From Ixodes scapularis (taxonomy: Eukaryota; Arthropoda; Arachnida; Ixodida; Ixodidae): a stretch of DNA of 64,000 bases. Below, in pieces: positions 1 through 9,999 of the stretch; positions within the stretch are counted from its first letter, which is position 1, and each line of letters begins with the position of its first letter. The translations under genes were made by a program, and so were the position numbers. The stretch spans positions 12,500,716 through 12,564,715 of the forward strand of contig NW_024609857.1 in the NCBI RefSeq assembly GCF_016920785.2, written 5' to 3'. The notes under the pieces were generated by a model. It worked only from the letters and a program-made list of their open reading frames with translations. It made no database searches and was not told where the DNA came from.

Positions 1-132
1 TTATATTGTCACAGTATTTTTATTTTTTTTTGCTTTATAGACAACTTTGTACTGGCCAAAAATTGAATTGCAATTTTCACTGTTGCACATATCTAGCGCT
101 AGATTAATAGGAGTTAAGGCTTTTCCTTTTTA

Positions 133-548
133 AGAGCGCAGCTCTGAGGCGCCCGTTTCCGGCTTGAGCGGCGTCGGCGTAACCGCGCGGTGCATTATGG
201 GTAAATTCCACCGCTAAATCTAGCGGAAAAATTTCCCCTCTAGATATAGGGAAAAAATTGATCTAGCGGGAAAATTTCTCTGGGGGAGTCACGTGACCTG
301 AAAGGTCACGTGACCCCCCCCCCCCCCCCCGAGGTCACGTGGGGGTCACGTGACCTCAGGGGGTCGTGATCTCGGGAGAGGGGGGGTGACCACACCCCCA
401 GGTCACGTGACCCCCCCCCCCCCCCCGAGGTCACGTGACCCCCCCCCCCTCCCCCCGAGAACACGTGACCCTCAGAACCTTTCCCTCCTCCTCCTCAAGA
501 GCTGCGCTCTAATTCGGACTTACAGGGAGTTGTAAACGGCTTTCATTT
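133..548 (+). repeat. CACGTG-rich interspersed repeat, copy 1
   Basis: Bounded by AGAGCGCAGCTCT (133) and the inverted GAGCTGCGCTCT (about 497-508), followed by the shared flank TGTAAACGGCTTTCA. The body has GGCTTGAGCGGCGTCGGCGT, the palindrome CCGCTAAATCTAGCGG (211-226) and seven CACGTG hexamers between 288 and 469, five of them within full GTCACGTGAC. C runs of 17 and 16 lie between them. Copies 2 (56719) and 3 (38190, inverted) share the ends. Confidence 0.8.
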
Positions 549-837
549 TTTTACTTTTTCGTCAGGTAAGCTTGCTCCTTGCGAATTTTATAGAAAAGAT
601 GCACCACCTGTGGCCAACGCTGTACAAAATCGGAACGCGATAGGTTAAGAAACCGAATTTTGCGGTCGATGTAAAGAGCCTGGCCGCTCCTTGATATCAC
701 CCGATACATTTCAAGACCACGAACCAACTGGCCCAAAATAACCAGCTCGCAGCCCAGTAGAACTGACTGCGCAGCTGCAATGAAATTCTGGTGACTCGCC
801 ACGCCCCACGTTTCTTAAGCTGTCATTCTACGGGCAG

Positions 838-1010
838 ATATTGAGGGAGAGGGGGAGGCAAGGACGCGCAGGGAACGCCGGAGCACCGAGCAGTGATCGG
901 AGGGATTAGTGGGGAGACAGAAAGCTGGCTACCTTCGTCACTATACTCAATCATCGAATGCCGGCGTCTGGCGTTCGCGTTCGAACGCTCAATTGAACTC
1001 GGGCTCTTAG
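838..1010. mobile_element. Diverged or partial copy of the 43.6-kb foldback MITE family
   Basis: A GGGAGAGGGGGAGG start, then GAGCACCGAGCAGTGATCGG, AGGGATTAGTGGGG and later GGCGTTCGCGTTCGAACGCTC resemble the family arm and centre. The opposite arm is not clear. Confidence 0.4.
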
Positions 1011-1878
1011 CACGTCTCCGTGCGAACCGTCATCTGACATAAGTTGTTAAGAATAGACAAAAACGTTTTACCTAGAAGTTCATAAATTTCCCAAATCATT
1101 ATCCTCATAAAAAAAAAGGTCTGACACAAAGCATGCGGTAGTTTTCCACGAATTCGCGCTTCCAACGATCCTCGGGGGTTGAAGGAAGAGGGGCAGCGAG
1201 TTCTCATTACGATGCGCCTGCACCATTTGCGTTCGTTTGGAATGCCGTACACGCGCGCGTTCTCCCCGTCGGAACGTGTCGATCGATTTCCCAACGTTAA
1301 TTCGGGCCACTCGCTGATACAAAGAAACACACGTATATGGAAACGCAAAGATAGGCGCTTTCCGAGTTCTGGGAAACATATAATACCAAAAACTACCAAA
1401 AACAACAAAGCACCGTCTCTCCAACTCCACGTGCATGCCCGCATAGCAAAGCAGTATACGCTCGACAAAGCGAAATAACACGCTAAAAGGCCACAGAAAA
1501 GACAGTAAAAAAAAAAAAGGTATATATAATAATGAGGAAAGGGAGGCGAAATTGCGAGCCGTTTCCGACGTTTTGTTCGGCAAGTTACGATTTCCATGAA
1601 TTAGAAGGCAATGGTGGCGCCTGGGCGCGAGGGAACGTTCGCGCGCCCGCGCTCAAACGGTTCCCAGCGTTCGATTTCCGTGGCGTTGTTGTATTATGCT
1701 CTTTCGAACATTTTGTTGTTGCGGACCGAATTCGGGCTCGCGCGCCTGCGTACGTGATCGCGAGTATTTCTTGCGAGTTTTAGTGTGTACGTGGATATGT
1801 GCACGCGTGAGTGGGTGCGTGTATTTGTTTTTTGCGAGTATTACGGTCATTGGACATTGGATTTGTCATGGCATACTA

Positions 1879-1911
<33 letters not shown>

Positions 1912-3429
1912 CATGCCTAATGACTTGGAACTGGTTGTGTAAAACAAGGTGTCGGAATTTTTCGCTCGAAATTTAAATAGCAGAACCAGAAAAAAACAAC
2001 TCTGCTTACGTCCCCCCCCCCCTCCTTGTCGCCCTTGGAAACGTTGGATGTTTTGGGTGGAGGTCACGCAGCTTTGAAAATTTATACGTTTCGGATGGAG
2101 ATTTATGTGCCATGTGTTTGTTGAGGCACGCACATGTTCCCCCGTAGCTGGAAAATCGCCGTGCCCTTGTACTGTTTTCTTAAACGTAAACCCCGATAAA
2201 CGCCGATTTCTTGATCAAAACATGCAATTGGCGCCGCTAAACGCCGTATCTCTTGTAAAAGAACAAATACTAGCAAAACACACCCTCTGATTCAAGTAGG
2301 AAAAAATATATAAGAAAAATTAAACCTAGAAAAGACTATACTTTTAGCTTATCGTCAGATTCTGTTGGCTGAAGTGCCTATATTCCCAGTAAACAGACAG
2401 CGTGCATGCCCATAAGAAGATCAGCGCCGAGCCAGTAAAAAAACACCGTGTCTTTCCAAGGAACGGTGGTGGCGCGGCATGCGACGCAAGGACCACACAG
2501 TCCCTCGAATCTCCGCCCTCGTATGTAAATGAGATGCGGAGCGAGCGCTCGGAGAAAACAAAACAAAAAAAAAAAAAAACAAATAAAAAACAGTTCGACA
2601 GCGCGTAGCCTAGGTATACGACTCTGTTTCCGCTGTGTCGTGTGGTGGTCGTGTCCGCCTTTCGATGCCGGCTTGCAAAAAGGGAGAGGCGTGCGGAGTT
2701 TGTTTTATGCATACCCGTCCGGAGGCCGCGGATCCACGCAAGACGTAGTACTCTCGCGCGTGGTGTGTTCTAGCCACGTTTGTGCCTATTTTTGTACTTG
2801 TTTTAGCCCCCCCCCCCCCCCCCCCGCTTTTTCCCCCTAAAAAAAAAAAAAGAAAATATATCTTGAATCTTGAATTGAAGAAGATGGTTATTCTGATATC
2901 GACCCGTTTTGGTTTCTGTGTTGTGGGAAGGAGCCAATTTGGTTGTCCTTTTTTACCTTTTTTTTTGCCTTTTATGTTTGGCTTTGCGGCGGAAGTTGTG
3001 ATGCGTGCTGGTGCGTGTTCGAAAAGTGGTCGTCTGTTTTCTTTCTTCTTCTTGGTGTTTGATGTTGGTAACCGAGGAATGTTAAGGAAAAGAGGAAGGG
3101 TGCTTAGACCTTTCGAGATGCGGCACGTGAATGACTCTCGAGGAGCCTTGTTCGTACGGGCACCCAACGGTGGCGTTTGCATTTTGGACGACGACAACGG
3201 ACGTGCACGGGCTTGCACGTTTTATTTTGATTTTTGTTGGTTTTGGCGTGTGTGCGTGTGTGAGGCGAGGGGCCGTGTCGTCTTTTCGGAAACAAAGCGC
3301 GTTGGTTCAGTTTTTCTCAACGTATACTGGAATGTGCTTTGATTTTGCGTGGTTTTTTTTTTTTTTTTGGCCTTCTTTTTATGTCATTTCGTCTTGGGAT
3401 CCTTTTGTGTGTTTTACTCCTGCATTCTA

Positions 3430-3444
3430 CACACACACACACAC
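3430..3444 (+). repeat. (CA)n microsatellite
   Basis: Short alternating CA run. Confidence 0.8.
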
Positions 3445-3799
3445 AAAGCAAAACATAATTAAACGGTGTGCAGTTTTTTTTTATTTATTTAAAAGATACA
3501 TTTTATTTTGTATATTAAAATCCGCATGCGTGTGAAGCAGCGTGACGACTGAATCGGGCACGTTTCACGAAAAGGGATCATATCGGCGTTTCGGTATCCT
3601 CTTAAGTTCCAACTCCCGGAGTCCTTGTAACATACTGGTCAAAAAAAAAAAATAATATAAAGCTAGCTCAAACTTACGGCGATGTGATAAGCGTACGGTA
3701 AGTATGTCCTTGACAAAAGTATGGGAATTCGTCGTCGACGTGGACGTGTGTGTGGGGTGTGTACCGCTCGCTTTTTGTGGTCTAAGAAATCGGGTTTGT

Positions 3800-3895
3800 C
3801 TAACGTTTCCCGCAAATCCCTTGGGAAAATCAATCGCTGCGATCTGCGGAGAAAACTTGACGAAGGACGTAACTAAAAGTCGGTTTAGACCCACA
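3800..3895. repeat. Fragment of the 53-kb/39.9-kb MITE family
   Basis: AATCAATCGCTGCGATCTGC + GGAGAAAACTTGACGAAGGAC matches the family end. No opposite arm was identified. Confidence 0.45.
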
Positions 3896-4756
3896 AAAAA
3901 AAAAAAGAAAAAAAAAAGTGCGCGGTAACGCTGAGCACGACGGCGATGCGAAACGACGAATTGTGCCGAGCGGAGATTTTGTAAATGCCAATATTTTAGG
4001 AAGTACCGCCATTCACCGAAAGCCTCGACCGCTTCAGAAAGACAATTCCACGAAACTGAACGCCGCCATCTATCGCCGGAACGTTAGAGTGAGTCTCTTC
4101 GTAAATCCCCGAGGAAACCTTCAAGCAACTGCAAACGCTTTTCCAAGACCGAGTAAAACTTTCCGAGGAAGGCAGATAACTCAATCGTTGACTGGATACA
4201 TTGAATTGAACCAATTTCACGTCGCTTTTATATATCAGAAACATATATGGTAACAGAAGCGAGACTGGCCGTCACGAAATCTTCCTCGACCCCTACAAAA
4301 TTCATAGTTTTTTTTTTTTATTTTTTTTTTTCCGGCTGGGTTGAGTTGTTCTTCTGCCGTATATAACATTTTGTTCTCAGGAAAAAGATTGAGCCGAGTA
4401 TGAACATAATTTTGCGGGCTTTGTGTCTTCCGAAAGCATCATCTGGAAGGTATCCCAGGAAACGTTTCCCAAGTCCCGGTTTTCTCGCCCCAGAACACAA
4501 AAGATGGTCTCTCGGGGGATGTTATTTGCGACGAGACTTTATTCGCAATTGGTTTCTGACGGTCCAGCAGCATCTTCTTGTTGGAAGGGCTCTCTGTCTT
4601 GCACGTTTTGCTTATATATAACATTTCATGAGATATCATGTTCTCGAAATTTTTGTTCATGTTTATTTCTTTTTATGGAAGGTTTAGTGGCACGGTCATT
4701 TTTATTATTCTGAAGTCACGACACCCACAGATCCTTTTTTTTTGTATCGAAGGAAT

Positions 4757-4761
<5 letters not shown>

Positions 4762-4816
<55 letters not shown>

Positions 4817-4830
4817 TAGATAGATAGATA
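4762..4830 (+). repeat. (TA)n followed by (GATA)n microsatellite
   Basis: About 50 bases of alternating TA pass directly into four GATA units. Confidence 0.95.
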
Positions 4831-4896
4831 TATACGGCCGAAAAACGCACTTGAGACGGTTTTAGGAGTTTTTAAAACATATTATTCGTAAAGTTC

Positions 4897-4955
4897 GTCG
4901 ACGTTTCGCCCTGAGACAGACCTCTTTCAAAACTTGAAAGAGCTCTGTCTAAGGC
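4897..4955 (-). repeat. Hairpin plus CGAAACGTCGACGAA motif, possible Penelope-like relic
   Basis: AGACAGACCTCTTTCAA (4914) pairs with TTGAAAGAGCTCTGTCT (4934-4950), 15 of 17. Next to it on the minus strand is GGGCGAAACGTCGACGAA. Such GAAACGTC words next to stems occur in retroelement-associated hammerhead-like motifs, but the CTGATGA core is not intact. Assignment is weak. Confidence 0.3.
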
Positions 4956-7144
4956 CTTTTTGAATATATATATATCGTCGGGAAGCTTTTAACTCTAGAG
5001 TTCTGTCATGCGATTTTGGAAGATACTGCTTCACTTCTGTGTTTCTAAAAAGGGACTTTTCTTGGAAAGAGGACGGGCCATATTCCTCTCTGCGTGTTGT
5101 ACAATTTCACTGTCGTCTTTGTATGTGCTTAAAAGTACTTCGCACCCATAGGTTGTGAGCTCTGTCGACATGTCTAAGCTAACTTGCTCTTTTTTTTTTT
5201 ACTATAGTTGTAGTCATTTTTGGGTCGCTGCGATTTGACACAGCCGTAATTTCGGCAACTTGATTTGAACATGTTTAAGTCGCAATCATGTGTCAGGCAT
5301 TTCCTAAGATCACACTGAAAAACGCCCCATTTCCAAGCCACCAGTAAAAATAACACCGCTACAGGCAAACAATGGACATACCTGAGTAGTTTACCCTAGA
5401 AACACTGAACAACTGCATACCAACAACGAAGACGCCATTTCTATAGGAATGCAACCTCGAACTCCCTGTTTCCTGCTAACGGGTTGAAGGCCGAAATCAA
5501 TCCTCGTCGTTGGCCCCTCCCAGACAAAAGAAGAAGAGACGTCGGCGATTGGCTTCTTGTTGGCGGGTTCCGATTGCTCGGTTTGAGTGTCCCAAACGCC
5601 CCGAGACAGCGGGACAAATTGTCCGGTACACTGGCGCGTCTCGCCGGCGAAGCAGCGTGATCAAGAAGGAAGCACGTTGCGTCCATCGCTCTCTTCTCTC
5701 GACCGGGAGATAGCGAGCGTCCTTTCTGCGGCTGCAAATGGTCAGGTGGCCCCCTCCCGCTATCAATTTAACGGGCCTGCAGATCCAACGACCGTCCCCC
5801 GGTTTTTTTGTGCGATTGCGGCTTAACGGGTTTGCCTTCTGTCTCGGCAGGAACCCTTCAGGCCGACGGAGCTTGCGTGTGTTTATCGAGAGACATGTTT
5901 TTTTTTTTTTAGTTGTTGGTATTTTTTTTTTCGTCGTTAACCGCATTGGTGGCGCGACTCCTGTTTGTTCGTCCGTTAATCTCCCGTGTTGGGCTCTGCT
6001 CGCAATGTTGGCGTTGTGACGAGTTTTGGTTTGGGAGCCGGGCAGAAAGGAGGGAGCTGTTTGAGTGTACGGGAGCTGGGGAAATAGATAAGTACATAGA
6101 TAGATAGAAAGAGAGAAAGAAAGAAAGTTTGCTGCGTGTTGAGGCAATGTCCAGGCGTGTTTAATTATAAAAAAAGATACGTGGGAGAGAGAGAGGGAAC
6201 ATTTTTTTTCAATGAAACGTTGGGTATCGCCTTTCTTGTGTGGTTAGGTTTAAATGTGTATCTATTTCGTAATTGTAACGGCGTTCACGAGGTGGGGGGG
6301 GGGGGGGGGGGGGCACCAATACACAGGGCCGGAACACAGACGACAAATAAGCAAAGCAACCAAGCCACGGACGGAGAACAAGTGAAAATAAAACGTCCGG
6401 AAGAGTGAAGTCCGAAGTATACGGACGGGTCTCACTCAAATTTGGTGGCGAAGGGGATCGTCGGGCTCTCGGCGGTGGTGAGCTGGCAGGAAGACGGCGT
6501 TGGTGCGATGAAGAAGACTCAGAAGATATCGCGTTGCCGGGCCGCCATTCCCGCCGACTTCACCCCGCAACCACGAACGTCTTACCCCCTTGAAGACCCA
6601 AAAAGCTCTGCCTTAAAACTATCCGCTCCCCACGAAAACCGTCTCAACCGTCCCTCTCCACGGCGACGTATTTCCCACCTTTGTCGGCGCCGAAGGCACC
6701 CCCTCTATGTTATTCTCCACAAACACCGTAACTTAACCAACACGCTCCATTTCCACGAAAGCAAACAAAGCCGGGTTTCGTCTTCCCGTTTCCGGTCGAC
6801 GCAACCCGAGGCGGCGCACCGGAAAGGCAAATTGGCGAAGGGGCACGGCGAGCAGCACGAAAACACACACAAAAAAAAAGATCGCAGAAGAGTGGACCGG
6901 CGCCAGAGTTTGTGACACATTCCTCGTGAAGCCCCACATTAAAAAATGACCGCATCTCGAGGTGGTGACTGATGTTGATTGGGGCGAAGCTCTGGTGGTG
7001 CTGATGATACTGATTGTATTTTTCATAGGTGGTGCTGATGGTGCTGATTTTTTTTTTATTGCTCATAGGTAGTGCTGAGTTCCGGGTTGCGTTTCTACTT
7101 CATTATTACTGCTTTATTTTCGGTGAAATGCAGAGCCAGTGGTT

Positions 7145-7176
7145 CTTCTAGCGGATCAGCTTGGATCCGCTAGAAG
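7145..7176. repeat. Short perfect hairpin, 13-bp arms
   Basis: CTTCTAGCGGATC (7145-7157) and GATCCGCTAGAAG (7164-7176) are exact complements with a 6-base loop, about 280 bases upstream of the tRNA. Confidence 0.8.
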
Positions 7177-7248
7177 CTGTGGGAACGCATCTGCAGCGCT
7201 TAAGTCAACGGTTCATGTCAGAAAGAGAACGTGTGGTATGGAACGTGG

Positions 7249-7394
7249 TTATATACGCATTTGAGCATTTGACCGCAGGGCCCTCTCGTCCGTAAACGTT
7301 GAGCCAATGCATGCAAAGTTTAACGCGATTATATACGCATTTGACCGCAGCGCCCTCTCCTGTATAGTCGTTGAGCGGTTACATGCAACATTTC
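7249..7394 (+). repeat. Tandem duplication upstream of the tRNA-Ser
   Basis: TTATATACGCATTTGA...GACCGCAG.GCCCTCTC...CGTTGAGC occurs twice (from 7249 and from 7330), diverged, with a small deletion in the second copy. Confidence 0.75.
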
Positions 7395-7453
7395 ATCCAT
7401 GACATCCCCCGCTCTTGAGTTACTACCGCATCTCAGAGCCCCCTACTCGTCCC

Positions 7454-7535
7454 GCAGCCGTGGCCAAGTGGTTAAGGCGATGGACTAGAAATCCATTGGG
7501 GTCTCCCCGCACAGGTTCGAATCCTGTCGACTGCG
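7454..7535 (+). tRNA. tRNA-Ser (anticodon AGA)
   Basis: An 82-nt cloverleaf. The acceptor 5' strand is GCAGCCG, the A box is TGGCCAAGTGG, and the anticodon arm is TGGACTAGAAATCCA with AGA in the loop. A long variable arm typical of Ser tRNA follows, then the T arm ACAGG-TTCGAAT-CCTGT, which contains the B box GGTTCGAATCC. The acceptor 3' strand is CGACTGC with discriminator G. One acceptor pair is C-A (C5:A68) where the usual tRNA-Ser has T-A. This could be a tolerated mismatch or an early sign of decay. The gene is followed by a run of seven T (7542-7548), a proper Pol III terminator, which favours an active gene. Upstream lie two diverged copies of a ~80-bp segment and a 13-bp hairpin. Confidence 0.9.
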
Positions 7536-7541
7536 CAAACA

Positions 7542-7548
7542 TTTTTTT
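7542..7548 (+). terminator. Pol III oligo-T terminator of the tRNA-Ser gene
   Basis: Seven consecutive T residues start six bases after the discriminator base of the tRNA, as expected for RNA polymerase III termination. Confidence 0.8.
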
Positions 7549-7557
7549 CTGTTTATG

Positions 7558-7580
7558 TGAGCACGGACGGACGGACGGAC
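7558..7580 (+). repeat. (GGAC)n short tandem repeat
   Basis: Four to five GGAC units just 3' of the tRNA terminator. Confidence 0.8.
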
Positions 7581-8141
7581 AAGGCTAGACCCTAAGGAGC
7601 TTCGCCCCTAAAAATTGCAAGCCCTACCATCACTCAGTAGCCGACGGCTCCTATGAACATGGCTTCTCCACATACAGAGTTCGTATGCTGAGAAGCTTCC
7701 CGTCAGGGTTACTCTGTAACGTGCATAATGTGTCGGCTTGCGTGTTTTCAGTAAATACGAAGTTGAGGTGAAAAATATTTATTTAACGGCCAGTAAATAC
7801 CGACGTCGGGTGGAGGGGCTAGAATAAAAACAACTGCCATGAGAGATAAAGGTGAGCGTAAGTATAAAACGCAAAACCAAATTAGCTATAATCTCGCATT
7901 TCATTGGCACATAATTCTCGCTGGAAAATTTGAAAAGGTGTCCTTGCTTATCGCCTGCGACCAAATAACACGACACTAATACTTCACGTATTAGTATCTC
8001 ATTCTTTATACTTGTTACCGCTTTATTTGGAGAAAAACGATAATAAATTTGCAACCCAAGGTTGTTCCCTCGTACACAAGTTATCGCACTGTGTTACGTA
8101 AAATGAAATCTTTACATTAAAGCCGAAATCGGTCCAATGAT

Positions 8142-8245
8142 TGCTCCACCACGTCTGCTTTATTTAGCGTGTGTGCGTTCTGGATTGAATCTGTGCTCCA
8201 CCACGTCTGCTTTATTTAGCGTGTGTGTGTTCTGAATTGAATCTG
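8142..8245 (+). repeat. Tandem duplication, 52-bp period, two copies
   Basis: TGCTCCACCACGTCTGCTTT starts at 8142 and at 8194. The two copies differ at about two bases, so the duplication is recent. Confidence 0.9.
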
Positions 8246-8724
8246 ACACGAGCGAACGAGACCTTTCGTGCGAAGTCCACTCGTTTCGAAGGCAACCCAA
8301 TTTTCTTCCTGTCCTCCGTGTCCGAATCCCATTCGGGCATTTGCTTGAAAAACAAAATCGACAGGACCTTTTGTTAAATTCTCACGATTGTATTCTGACG
8401 TGCGCCCACGCAGCTGTCTCGAAACTTCATTGCACCGGAATTTGCAGACACACACACACACAAAAAAAAGAAGCACTGTCCCAATTGAAGGGCTCGAGGA
8501 AGCAAGCGCGTTAGAGCGTGCACGTAAAAGAAAAATAAAAGAAAACAAGATAATCTTATTACGACTGATCGTCGGGTGACACATGTTAATGATTCACTGG
8601 CAGGCACAACCACAAGCCACATTCTCGTTTGTTTGTTTGTAGATGTATCGGCCTGACGACCGGCAGGGGAAAAAAGCAAGATCGAGGAACGAAGTACGAA
8701 GAAGGTATGAGAAGATCGTAAATC

Positions 8725-8751
8725 GGGGGGGGGGGGGGGGGGGGGGGGGGG
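8725..8751 (+). repeat. Poly-G tract, 27 bases
   Basis: The longest of at least a dozen G or C homopolymers of 15 or more in the window. Others: 314-330, 411-426, 1889-1911, 2807-2825, 6295-6313, 12562-12586, 43202-43220, 46163-46177, 46994-47011, 52541-52563, 56600-56624, 56823-56837, 59789-59805. Confidence 0.9.
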
Positions 8752-9058
8752 AGGGGGAGGAGGGGGATATCGATGCAGAAAGAGCGAAGGCAAAGATCGA
8801 AGGCAAGCGACCCTTTTACATTAACATTGGCGACGAACGCCAGCGAGTCCTAAGATATTAACGACAACTCAATTGCGTCGAACCATACGTCCGTCTTTAG
8901 AAAGGGAGCGGTTCACACGTATATAAATGCGCGCCCAGGCGTGCCCATGCAGCGCTAACGGAACGGGCGCGCAAAACGCAAGGATGAAGTTCGTCATGAA
9001 ACAAAGGGCGGATGACGGAGGCGGAAAAAGGTCGCTTGAACTCTGGCACAAATATTTG

Positions 9059-9963
9059 ACGGGATGAGGACGATTCGTCACATGCGCACTCGTCGCAGGA
9101 CGATTGGTCACAGGACGATTCGTCACATAGGAACATTCGTCACAGGATGACTCGTCATGCGGGCAACTGGTCACATCGATCGGGCAGGGGACGATAGTAA
9201 ATTGTAAATTTCAATAACTGCCCACATTCCCTGATGAGGAGTTTCACGACTTCCCACTGCAACATAAACCAGTTGTTAGAAAAAATAATCTTACAATACC
9301 CATCCGCTTTTCCTTTCATCATATTACGACTCTTCAGAAGGTTGATCTAAGTTGCTGGCTTGAACGAGCAAGAATCCGACTGGCAGCCAAATTAGTTTTT
9401 ACGTTGCCTTGCATACACCTCTTCGAGAAAACCAATAAATATCGGAATTCTTTCTGCTGCATGTGTACAAGTACCCCTTGTGCAGCTGCATGGCTCCACC
9501 TCTCTCTGTTGTGATCATCTCCATCCTTTTGAATGTAGTCCGAGTTCGAAAATAGTCGCTTTTATATGGCCGCCCCATTCACCGTTCGGGACGGACCCAG
9601 AAGCTAAAACGTCTGTTACAAATTCTTCGACCTCGAGAAGCGAAAGACATGCTAAGATAAGAGGTGCCACACTTTGTCAAGACGAACCAACATTCAATGT
9701 TCGAGACCGAACGAGAAGCTAAAGCGTTTGTTACAAATTCTTCGCCTTTCAGAAGCCAAAGACATACTAAGATATAAGGTGAGCCACTTTGTCCGCCCGA
9801 ACAAAATTGAACAACACATTTTTGGGGGGGCGAATAGTAGGACCGGTTGGCCGCGTGACGAGTCGTCCTATGACGAATGTTCCTGTGTGACAAATCGTCC
9901 TGTGACCAATCGTCTTGTGACGAGTGCGCATGTGACGAATGGACCGTATCCCATATTTGACGA
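9059..9963. mobile_element. Foldback element with minisatellite arms
   Basis: The left arm (about 9059-9175) and right arm (about 9842-9963) are inverted copies. Each arm is made of about seven 15-17-bp units of the type GACGATTCGTCACAG (TGTGACGA in the right arm). The interior holds a 115-bp tandem duplication. The outer boundary is blurred and no target duplication was identified. Confidence 0.75.
9580..9820 (+). repeat. Tandem duplication, 115-bp period, two copies
   Basis: AGAAGCTAAAACGTCTGTTAC (from 9599) recurs as AGAAGCTAAAGCGTTTGTTAC (from 9714), followed in both by AAATTCTTCG, AAAGACAT and CTAAGATA. It sits between the arms of the foldback element. Confidence 0.8.
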
Positions 9964-9999
9964 CCCAGCGTCGTAGCAATTTCCGCGCGCTTCCCATTC

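Larger units (their letters stand above)
549..7140. other. Simple-sequence-rich DNA, no gene seen
   Basis: Apart from the repeats listed, this stretch is dominated by poly-T/A, poly-G/C and GT-rich tracts. The open frames are low-complexity (runs of Phe, Pro, Gly, Lys) on both strands and none has a recognisable domain or splice context. Confidence 0.5.

Noticed and set aside
285..475. CRISPR-like array of GTCACGTGAC spacers
   Set aside because: Repeats are 10-bp palindromes with irregular poly-C spacing in a eukaryotic repeat; not a CRISPR array.
1007..1597. 196-codon open frame on the minus strand
   Set aside because: Overlaps another long frame and one on the opposite strand, is Phe/Cys/Arg-rich, ends in homopolymer-driven sequence and has no domain.
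8869..9174. Repetitive CDESSCDQSSCDE-type peptide, suggestive of a repeat protein
   Set aside because: It is translation of the 15-17-bp minisatellite in the foldback arm; the mirrored arm gives a different peptide.
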